Source: Candidatus Bathyarchaeota archaeon (GTDB lineage Archaea; Thermoproteota; Bathyarchaeia; RBG-16-48-13; JAGMEO01). Taken from it: a DNA stretch of 7,189 bases. Location of the stretch: contig JAUVYS010000063.1 of the NCBI GenBank assembly GCA_030602965.1, forward strand, positions 1 to 7,189, read 5' to 3'. A program made the position numbers and the translations under genes. The notes under the pieces are model-generated. The model saw nothing but the letters and a program-made list of their open reading frames with translations, was not told where the DNA came from and searched no databases. This document shows, piece after piece, positions 1-5,179 of the stretch. Within the stretch, counting starts at the first letter, position 1. Every line of letters begins with the position of its first letter.

Positions 1-60
1 CGTTTCGAAAATGTTGCAGGTAATATCTTTAAAATCCTCAACATACTCAGACTTAGACAA
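1..60 (-). CDS. N-terminal fragment of an unidentified protein (runs off left edge)
   Basis: On the minus strand a reading frame opens with TTG at 60 and continues to the window edge, giving 20 codons. The fragment reads roughly (M)SKSEYVEDFKDITCNIFET, acidic and with coding-like codons. An AGGTG motif lies 10 bases before the TTG, the same type of ribosome binding site seen ahead of two other TTG starts here. The next stop in frame upstream is about 36 bases away, so the start cannot lie much further out. It follows the EIIC gene on the same strand, where a PTS cluster would often carry EIIA or EIIB, but the fragment does not show the CxxG-type start of an EIIB and I cannot assign a family. 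A competing ATG frame at about 45 exists but looks less coding-like. Confidence 0.35.
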   Translation of the reverse strand, partial: MSKSEYVEDFKDITCNIFET

Positions 61-78
61 TTTATCCTTACACCTGTG

Positions 79-105
79 TTGTAAAATACAAATCTAAATT
101 GTAAA
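79..105. repeat. Paired TTGTAAA repeats, possible operator
   Basis: TTGTAAA occurs at 79-85 and again at 99-105, exactly 20 bases apart (about two helical turns). The first copy also forms a small inverted repeat, TTGTA-AAA-TACAA, at 79-91. The pair lies just upstream of the TTG start at 60 on the minus strand, where a transcription factor could act on that gene. AT-rich sequence yields such pairs by chance, so this is only a candidate. Confidence 0.2.
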
Positions 106-118
106 TGTTTATCTTTTT

Positions 119-140
119 AAAAAAAAAGAGGGGGGAAGAG
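119..140 (-). terminator. Pyrimidine/T-tract terminator after the EIIC gene
   Basis: Nine bases past the EIIC stop codon the minus strand enters an unbroken pyrimidine run of CTCTTCCCCCCTC followed by nine T residues. There is no preceding GC stem. Archaeal RNA polymerase is known to stop at T-rich tracts without a hairpin, so the tract fits a termination site for the EIIC transcript and separates it from the gene starting at 60. Confidence 0.45.
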
Positions 141-148
141 ATTATTTA

Positions 149-1507
149 TTATAACCCAAAGATTGGTGGTCTCACTGTTCCTATTGGTGTGTATCCAAGA
201 AGTGAAAGGACTAGCGTGTAGATTATGTTCCATGCTTGGTCTCCACCTTGCAACAGGATGTTCTGGGACATTAGGTTTAATCCTTCTGGACCGAGAGCAA
301 CAGGTATGATGGAGAACATTTGTGTTGGTATCATGCTGAATACTCTGTAGAAGAGTGGAGATATCAATGAACAGATTATAGCACCTCTCAATCCTCCGTG
401 GACGTTTCCGATGACTCCCATAGTAGATCCAACGAAATAGATTCCTATCGCGCTTGGAACCCAAACATAGTTGGGTGTGAAAGTGGCTTGAATGAATATT
501 CCAATGAACTCTCCGATTGTGTACATTGCTACACCAACCATTGCTCCGACAGGTGAGTAGGGATATATTGCTGGGCAGTCTAAGGCGGCTTTTGCTCCAG
601 GTATGATTTTATCACCGATTCCTTTGAATGCTGGGATGATCTCAGCAATGAACATTCGTACTCCGAGCATTATTATCTGCACTCCTGCACCGAAATTAGC
701 TGCTCCCATGAAAGCCCATACCAGAAAGTTTTTTCCACCAGTATAACCTGCTTCAACATTAAGTGGACCAATGACCAATATTGGAACTAAGAAGGAAATG
801 ATCATAATGATTATGCCGATGATTGCAGGTTGCTTAAAGATTCTTAACCAGCCAGGAAGCTTGAGGTCTTCAGCACTGTTTTTTGGATCTCCAAGTTTCG
901 ATAGGAAGCCCATGAAGAAGACAATGGATGATTGCGTGTGACCGAAACCGAATTCACCATCAGTAACTTTTTTCACCCAAACCCAAGCCATAGCATTTGA
1001 CACTGTGAGATATACTCCTTGGAATACTGTGCCGAAGAGTATAGCAGTTGGGCCAGTCAGTTGGAACCCGTACAAAGCTATAGCAGCACATCCAGCCATC
1101 GTCCACATCACGTGACCAGTAAGGTAGATCTGTTTGGTACTTTCAAATGGTAGTAATCTTACGAGGACACAGTGTAAGAGAAAACCAAGCGCCATTGTTA
1201 ATCCTACTTCTGTCCCGAGTGTTGGAAGAATGGCTGCTGTAATTGTTTCAGCTAAACCATAATATCCTGCGATTCCAAAAGCTTCTCGCCATAGACCTCC
1301 AATAGGTGCGACACCTCCAATAAGAACACCTGCACCACCTGCGACGATTAATATTCCTAGCATGCTTCTAAGTGTACCGAGAATAACATCTGGCCATTCT
1401 TTCCTCTGAACTACTAAACCAATGAACGCGACAACACCAATAATAATCGCTGGGGTTGACATGACGTCAACGATCATTTTGAGCCAATAAGGCATTACTA
1501 CTGTCAT
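149..1507 (-). CDS. ulaA-like: PTS permease EIIC, ascorbate (UlaA/SgaT) type
   Basis: This is an integral membrane sugar-transport subunit of a phosphotransferase system; it moves the sugar while a partner EIIB phosphorylates it. The 452-residue product is full family length and almost wholly made of hydrophobic segments. Family hallmarks recalled from E. coli UlaA are present in order: LTGHVMW near 129-135, VTDGEFGFGH near 181-190, AEDLKLPGWLRIF near 212-224, GVRMFIAEI near 282-290, and IIPGAKAALDCPAIYPYSP near 301-319. There is no fused EIIA or EIIB domain, and none is recognisable in the window. The ATG at 1507 lies after a purine-rich AAAAAGGGAAAAAAAA stretch with no good Shine-Dalgarno; an ATG four codons in is an alternative. 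It lies downstream of nagA with a 171-base gap and its own possible TATA box. The neighbourhood suggests an amino sugar rather than ascorbate as cargo. Base composition is noticeably more GC-rich than the plus-strand operon. Confidence 0.92.
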   Translation of the reverse strand: MTVVMPYWLKMIVDVMSTPAIIIGVVAFIGLVVQRKEWPDVILGTLRSMLGILIVAGGAGVLIGGVAPIGGLWREAFGIAGYYGLAETITAAILPTLGTEVGLTMALGFLLHCVLVRLLPFESTKQIYLTGHVMWTMAGCAAIALYGFQLTGPTAILFGTVFQGVYLTVSNAMAWVWVKKVTDGEFGFGHTQSSIVFFMGFLSKLGDPKNSAEDLKLPGWLRIFKQPAIIGIIIMIISFLVPILVIGPLNVEAGYTGGKNFLVWAFMGAANFGAGVQIIMLGVRMFIAEIIPAFKGIGDKIIPGAKAALDCPAIYPYSPVGAMVGVAMYTIGEFIGIFIQATFTPNYVWVPSAIGIYFVGSTMGVIGNVHGGLRGAIICSLISPLFYRVFSMIPTQMFSIIPVALGPEGLNLMSQNILLQGGDQAWNIIYTLVLSLLGYTPIGTVRPPIFGL

Positions 1508-1534
1508 TTTTTTTTCCCTTTTTTATTTTTTTAT

Positions 1535-1552
1535 GTGCACGCAGACGCGTAC
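1535..1552. promoter_or_regulatory. Imperfect GC-rich palindrome in EIIC leader
   Basis: An 18-base GC-rich island (GTGCACGC..CGCGTAC) stands out in otherwise A/T-only sequence between the EIIC TATA box and its start. Five of eight opposing positions are complementary (plus one G-T wobble), so it could be a regulator site or a short leader stem. It lies 28-45 bases ahead of the EIIC start. The call is tentative. Confidence 0.2.
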
Positions 1553-1613
1553 AGATTGTTTCTACTTTAATAGAACTTAAAAGGCTTCCGATACAGAGAA
1601 GAGAATAAAAAAG

Positions 1614-1623
1614 TTTTTATATA
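1614..1623 (-). promoter_or_regulatory. TATA-like box for EIIC gene
   Basis: On the minus strand TATATAAAAA lies in the nagA-EIIC gap. An archaeal start about 25 bases on, near 1590, would give a leader of roughly 85 bases before the EIIC ATG. Read on the plus strand, the same bases form AAAAAAGTTTTTATATA, which also resembles an archaeal BRE plus TATA, so the direction is not settled. No plus-strand gene follows, which favours the minus reading. Confidence 0.4.
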
Positions 1624-1648
1624 CCTTGATGAGCGTCGCAAAACAATA

Positions 1649-1665
1649 GAAATGGAAAAAAATTA
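1649..1665 (-). terminator. T-rich tract after nagA
   Basis: About 14 bases past the nagA stop the minus strand reads TTAATTTTTTTCCATTTC, including seven T in a row (1662 to 1656), with no stem before it. This suits an archaeal hairpin-free terminator and, together with the TATA-like box just beyond, suggests that nagA and the EIIC gene can be transcribed separately. Confidence 0.3.
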
Positions 1666-1678
1666 AGTGGATAATCAG

Positions 1679-2884
1679 TTACTTCTGATATACAACTCTT
1701 CCATTTACAATAGTCGCTATCACATCAAATGTATCATTAAAAACAATAATATCAGCATCTTTCCCGACTTCTAAACTTCCCTTCCGCGCACCATACCCAA
1801 ACTCTTTAGCTGGATTTGTAGAAGCCATCTTAACAGCATCCTTTAAGGAAACACCGACAAGATTAACTGCATTTTTCACAATCATATTCATTGTCGCAGC
1901 GCTTCCTGCAATTTGTACGCTTTCAGGCATTATACTGCCAATTGTTGGTTTCGGATAGAAAGCTTTGCCATCTTTAACAATGATTGAGTCAGATCTCAAT
2001 CGTTCCTTGAACCATGGAAATTTATAAGTTCCTTCTGGCAATCCAGCTACCTCAGTAGAATCACTAATTAATGAAACTTTATCAGTTCCTTTACATCTGA
2101 GTAAAATTTTCATTGCAACAGGACTGACATGAAAACCGTCTCCTATGAGTTCAGCCATTATTTCTTCTCTCGATAATACTGCGCCTACAACACCTGGCTC
2201 ACGATGATGTAACTCTCTCATTCCGTTATAGGTGTGACAGGCGTGGCTTAAACCAAGATCGATAGCTTTACCCACTTCTTCATAAGTCGCAAAACTGTGT
2301 CCAACTGATGACACAACATCATGTTTTGTTAAATACTCAACTAACTCTAATCCACCTTCTAACTCGGGTGCTAATGTAACTAGCTTGAGTGTGCCTTTAC
2401 ATGCTTCGAAAACTTCTTCAAACTCGTTAACTTTGGGTTTTAATATTCCCTTAGGGTTTGCCGCGCCTACTTTTTTAGGGTGTTTATAAGGACTTTCATC
2501 ATGAATTCCTAAAACAGCGGCACCATTTGTTCCTTTCTCAAATGCTTCTACAGCTGCTTTCACGTTCTTCTTCCATAGTGTGTGTCCTGGTGCAGATAGT
2601 GTCGCGAGGAACCCAGTTACTCCCCCTTTGGCATAACATTGAGACATCTTATCTACAATTTCATAACTTGAATCATACATTCCAAAACCACCGCAACCAT
2701 GAGTATGCACATCAATGAAACCAGGAGAAACATTGAGTCCTTCTGCATCTATGATTTCACAGTCATCTGGAATTGCTAGATTTTCACCAATAGAATCTAT
2801 TTTTCCATCGTCAACCAATATTGTGCTTTTCTTGAATATTTCGAAAGGAGTAATTACCTTCCCGTTTTTAATTACTAAATCCAT
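1679..2884 (-). CDS. nagA: N-acetylglucosamine-6-phosphate deacetylase
   Basis: This cytoplasmic amidohydrolase removes acetate from GlcNAc-6-phosphate, feeding GlcN-6-phosphate to a deaminase. The 401-residue product has the family's usual length and layout. It starts with a small beta domain, then PGFIDVHTHGCGG (54-66) with the HxH pair His60/His62. Metal ligands follow: Glu130 in GIHDESPY, His196 in SSVGHSFAT and His217 in ACHTYNGMRE. HHREPGVVGA (226-235), DGFHVSP (His252), the catalytic Asp275 in LISDST, IAGSAATM (326-333) and ASTNPAKEFG come next. E. coli NagA lacks HxH, whereas Bacillus-type enzymes have it and hold two metals, so a binuclear site is likely. Two deviations stand out. 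The usual HLEGPF is HDESPY, and the His of the KGAH motif (E. coli His143) is Ala142. An insertion of about 15 residues precedes the AGSA motif. A GGAAG motif lies eight bases before the ATG. It is 89 bases downstream of the SIS gene. Confidence 0.93.
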   Translation of the reverse strand: MDLVIKNGKVITPFEIFKKSTILVDDGKIDSIGENLAIPDDCEIIDAEGLNVSPGFIDVHTHGCGGFGMYDSSYEIVDKMSQCYAKGGVTGFLATLSAPGHTLWKKNVKAAVEAFEKGTNGAAVLGIHDESPYKHPKKVGAANPKGILKPKVNEFEEVFEACKGTLKLVTLAPELEGGLELVEYLTKHDVVSSVGHSFATYEEVGKAIDLGLSHACHTYNGMRELHHREPGVVGAVLSREEIMAELIGDGFHVSPVAMKILLRCKGTDKVSLISDSTEVAGLPEGTYKFPWFKERLRSDSIIVKDGKAFYPKPTIGSIMPESVQIAGSAATMNMIVKNAVNLVGVSLKDAVKMASTNPAKEFGYGARKGSLEVGKDADIIVFNDTFDVIATIVNGRVVYQK

Positions 2885-2939
2885 AGTATTTACTTCCGTT
2901 TTTTAGATAATTTCTTTTTATCAAAATTTATTTTTCTTT

Positions 2940-2947
2940 TATTTAAA
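2940..2947 (-). promoter_or_regulatory. TATA-like box for nagA
   Basis: In the 89-base gap between the SIS gene and nagA the minus strand has GAATTTAAATAAAAG. TTTAAATA would place a start near 2915-2920 and a leader of about 30 bases before the nagA ATG, with GGAAG in it. The box is only about 27 bases past the SIS stop, so nagA could have its own promoter or be read through. Confidence 0.35.
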
Positions 2948-2973
2948 TTCGCACGGGCGATCTTGTGTATTTT

Positions 2974-3723
2974 TCAACGATGTTTGAATCGAGTAAATTC
3001 TGGTATTGATTGATCAATTTTCTTTTTAAGTTCTTTTAAACTTGGTAAATTGGCACTTATTCTGGCTGGTGGTTCTATTCCTTTTTTCACTAATAGTTCA
3101 CAAGCTCGTATGGTAATTGAATGCATTATGAAAGCATTTGCAATAGTTGAAACTGGAGCGATCTTCTGCTTCATACCTTCAATCATTATGGCTGCATCTC
3201 CTAAAGGTATGTGATTATCAATGACAATATCTGCAACTTCGTAAAGCCGTTTACCTGGTTCACGCGTTGGTACATTCGAAGAAAACTCTTTAGATGTAAC
3301 AGCTATTACTTTTAGATCTTTTTCCTTTGCTAACATGGCTATTTCGACTGGTACAGCATTCACACCAGAGTTAGATACAACTATGATTACATCATCCTTC
3401 TCTAATCTGTAGTAGTCAAAGAGAATTTTAGCGTAACCCGGAAGTTTCTCAAGTGGGCCTGTCTTTCTTGAACCGTGACCTGTGAACAGGCCAGCATCTA
3501 ACAAAGCATTGTAAACATTCAGTTCACCAGCACGACTGAACACTTCAATAGCCAAAACCATCGAATGTCCAGTACCAATAACGTGAACTGGTGTTCGCTT
3601 GATAACCGAATCTGCAACAAGTTCCCCTGCTTTATCAATAGCGTTTCCTTCAAAACGTTGAATGTCAGAAAAAATGTCGCAGTTTATCATTCTAAACTCA
3701 TTCACATAATCTTTGTTTCCCAA
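2974..3723 (-). CDS. Small SIS-domain sugar-phosphate protein (UPF0309 / SIS_2 type)
   Basis: This 249-residue protein has a single SIS fold, which binds phosphosugars and often isomerises them. Family signatures are clear: HVIGTGHSMVLAIEVFSRAGEL (47-68), IIVVSNSGVNAVPVEIAM (113-130), KVIAVTSKEFS (138-148) and DNHIPLGDAA (169-178). GTGHS and SNSG are the usual phosphate-binding loops. Such proteins are often labelled putative phosphoheptose isomerase or sugar isomerase, but the true substrate is not known to me. The start is a TTG at 3723, supported by AAGGTGA nine bases upstream; the first internal ATG is codon 12 and has no comparable site. It is the first gene of the minus arm, divergent from the YjbQ gene and upstream of nagA, so an amino-sugar-phosphate isomerase or epimerase role is a reasonable inference. 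It differs from the larger two-SIS protein at 5180-6211 in size and motifs and is not a duplicate of it. Confidence 0.85.
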   Translation of the reverse strand: MGNKDYVNEFRMINCDIFSDIQRFEGNAIDKAGELVADSVIKRTPVHVIGTGHSMVLAIEVFSRAGELNVYNALLDAGLFTGHGSRKTGPLEKLPGYAKILFDYYRLEKDDVIIVVSNSGVNAVPVEIAMLAKEKDLKVIAVTSKEFSSNVPTREPGKRLYEVADIVIDNHIPLGDAAIMIEGMKQKIAPVSTIANAFIMHSITIRACELLVKKGIEPPARISANLPSLKELKKKIDQSIPEFTRFKHR

Positions 3724-3732
3724 ATTAGTCCT

Positions 3733-3739
3733 TCACCTT
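3733..3739 (-). promoter_or_regulatory. Ribosome binding site fixing a TTG start
   Basis: The minus strand reads AAGGTGA ending nine bases before TTG at 3723. It pairs with the UCACCUU-type end of 16S rRNA and decides in favour of the TTG start over the later ATG. The overlapping GAAGGA at 3729-3734 is an alternative core. Confidence 0.6.
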
Positions 3740-3851
3740 TTAATCTACAACCTTTCTTTTTCAGGTTACATATTTCAGTTTTTCGAGGCACATTTAACAC
3801 ACTATCGTAGAAGTATCATCGATTTTGAAAACTTGTTCATAATAGGTAAAT

Positions 3852-3866
3852 TTTAATCGGATTAAA
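3852..3866. promoter_or_regulatory. Perfect 15-base palindrome in divergent gap (candidate operator)
   Basis: TTTAATC-G-GATTAAA is a perfect inverted repeat with seven-base arms. It is flanked by direct GTAAAT repeats at 3846-3851 and 3867-3872, 21 bases apart. It ends 33 bases before the TTG of the plus-strand operon and overlaps the most likely TATA position there (AATTTTAAT), so a bound regulator would block initiation. A single TTTTAATC half-site recurs at 3738-3745, beside the ribosome binding site of the divergent SIS gene. The position between two sugar operons fits a shared regulator site; the regulator gene is not in the window. Confidence 0.45.
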
Positions 3867-3885
3867 GTAAATAATTGAACTTAAT

Positions 3886-3892
3886 AAGGTGA
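3886..3892 (+). promoter_or_regulatory. Ribosome binding site fixing a TTG start
   Basis: AAGGTGA ends seven bases before TTG at 3900. The ATG at 3893 is followed at once by TAA and cannot be the start, so this site supports the TTG as the initiation codon of the YjbQ gene. The motif is identical to the one ahead of the divergent SIS gene. Confidence 0.65.
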
Positions 3893-3899
3893 ATGTAAT

Positions 3900-4328
3900 T
3901 TGTTAACAGAAAAGGTTACGATTCAATCCAAGAAAAATTCTGAATTGATAAATGTAACAGACAAAGTATCTGAATTAATAGCGAAATCTAAAATAAAAGA
4001 AGGGTTCGTCCAAGTGTTCACTCTTCACACCTCATCGGCTATGTTAATCAATGAAGATGAACCTGGTCTAGAGGAAGACATTTCCGATTTTATGTTGAAG
4101 CTTGTTCCTGAAGAAGGAACCTATCGCCATCACCATTTTTTCCCACAAGATGGAAGACCTGCAATAAATGCTTGGGCACATATAAGAAGCTGTCTTTTAG
4201 GTTCTCACGTTGCCTTACTAGTATTTAACGGAGAGCTTTTCAAGGGTGGAAGACAGAATATTTATTTCGTTGAATTAGATGGACCAAAGAGGCGAAGTTT
4301 TGTTGTACAAGTTGTTGGAGCTGTTTAA
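3900..4328 (+). CDS. yjbQ-like: YjbQ/UPF0047 family protein
   Basis: This compact 142-residue cytoplasmic protein is the first gene of the plus-strand operon. Family marks are TLHTSSAMLINEDEPGLEED (41-60), YRHHHF (75-80), INAWAHIRSCLLG (89-101) and GELFKGGRQNIYFVELDGP (111-129) followed by a basic, hydrophobic end. The conserved His43, Asn51, Glu52, His94 and Gln119 suggest an intact active or metal site. E. coli YjbQ has weak thiamine-phosphate synthase activity and is often named secondary thiamine-phosphate synthase; the physiological role of most homologs is unsettled. Here the usual GTWQ is GGRQ and NADAHL is NAWAHI, so the pocket may differ. It begins with TTG behind a strong AAGGTGA and ends two bases before the hydrolase gene. 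With no thiamine genes around and sugar enzymes on all sides, a sugar-phosphate role is the better guess. Confidence 0.85.
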   Translation: MLTEKVTIQSKKNSELINVTDKVSELIAKSKIKEGFVQVFTLHTSSAMLINEDEPGLEEDISDFMLKLVPEEGTYRHHHFFPQDGRPAINAWAHIRSCLLGSHVALLVFNGELFKGGRQNIYFVELDGPKRRSFVVQVVGAV

Positions 4329-4330
4329 TC

Positions 4331-5173
4331 TTGATGATTGATTTCCACGTTCATCCTCTTATCGACTCCATCATCGATAATGAAGGAATTTTGGAGAGTG
4401 TTCAAAAAATATTTTATTGGACAAATAAACCAGAACCAATTGACACTCTTCTTTCTCAGATGGAACTGGCTAAAATTGACAAAGCTGTGTTACTTCCTAT
4501 CGATTGTACAACGACATACGGATGTAAATTACCCTCGAATGAAGCTGTAAGTAAACTTGTCAATGAATATCCTGATAAGTTCGTTGGTTTTGGAAGTGTT
4601 GACCCACATAAAAAAGATGCTGTAAAGGAAATAAGTGATGTAGTAGAATCCATGGGTCTGAGGGGATTGAAGCTTTCACCACCCCTACAAAAATTTAGTC
4701 CTAATGACTTTACATTAATGTCTCCTATTTACAAGAAAATTGAGGAGCTTGATGTTCCAGTTGTTATTCATTCAGGTATGTTCTGGCAGTTCACCGAGAA
4801 ACTTAGTATATCTAAACCAATTCTTTTTGACGAGGTGGCTTTAAAACATCCAAATTTGAAGATCGTTCTCTCACATTTCGGTTTTCCATGGATTTGGGAA
4901 GCAACAGTGGTCATAATGAAACATCCAAACATCTATGTTGACTTGGCAAACCCATTCACTACAACTCCCTTTGAACATTTTGAGCTGATATTTAATAGAA
5001 TTCTGGGTAAAAGAGTTGTTGAAAGCTGTATTGAGAAGAAGATATTGTTTGGTTCTTGTTTCCCTAGAATAGAAATAGATAAAATGGTGAAAGCCCTAAA
5101 GAGATTGCCATTAGAAGAGAAGACAATTAACAGAATCTTCTCTGAAAATGCTAAAACGCTTTTAAAAATGTGA
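4331..5173 (+). CDS. Metal-dependent hydrolase, Amidohydro_2 / TIM-barrel type
   Basis: This cytoplasmic amidohydrolase-superfamily enzyme of 280 residues is related to the ACMSD/2-pyrone-4,6-dicarboxylate hydrolase group. Visible elements are MIDFHVHP with His6 and His8, FGSVDPH (87-93), GLRGLKLSPPLQ (109-120), VVIHSGMFW with His147, VLSHFGFPW with His182, VDLANPF (203-209) and ILFGSCFPRIEID (238-250). In most relatives the last motif is GSDFP or GTDYP and the Asp binds metal or acts as base; here it is Cys243. The rest of the metal site is present, so activity is possible but altered. The start is either TTG at 4331 or ATG at 4334: GGAG at 4317-4320 is 10 bases from the TTG and 13 from the ATG, and the protein differs by one Met. 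It lies between the YjbQ and SIS genes with gaps of 2 and 6 bases, surely co-transcribed. Substrate is unknown; a deacylase, lactonase or decarboxylase acting on a sugar derivative is conceivable. Confidence 0.85.
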   Translation: MMIDFHVHPLIDSIIDNEGILESVQKIFYWTNKPEPIDTLLSQMELAKIDKAVLLPIDCTTTYGCKLPSNEAVSKLVNEYPDKFVGFGSVDPHKKDAVKEISDVVESMGLRGLKLSPPLQKFSPNDFTLMSPIYKKIEELDVPVVIHSGMFWQFTEKLSISKPILFDEVALKHPNLKIVLSHFGFPWIWEATVVIMKHPNIYVDLANPFTTTPFEHFELIFNRILGKRVVESCIEKKILFGSCFPRIEIDKMVKALKRLPLEEKTINRIFSENAKTLLKM

Positions 5174-5179
5174 ATTGAA

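Noticed and set aside
1627..1688. TGATGA at 1627-1632 and CTGA at 1685-1688, resembling the C and D boxes of an archaeal guide RNA downstream of a TATA-like element.
   Set aside because: The spacing is about right, but the D box lies inside the end of nagA, no D'/C' pair is clear, and no terminal stem forms. Chance match.
2951..2960. GC-rich GCACGGGCGA island after the SIS stop codon, considered as a terminator stem.
   Set aside because: Only a three-base stem can form and no T run follows directly on the minus strand.
3825..3852. TTGAAA followed about 16 bases later by TAAATT, a possible bacterial -35/-10 pair ahead of the YjbQ gene.
   Set aside because: A weak match in AT-rich DNA; the other signals lean archaeal and the palindrome/TATA reading explains the position as well.
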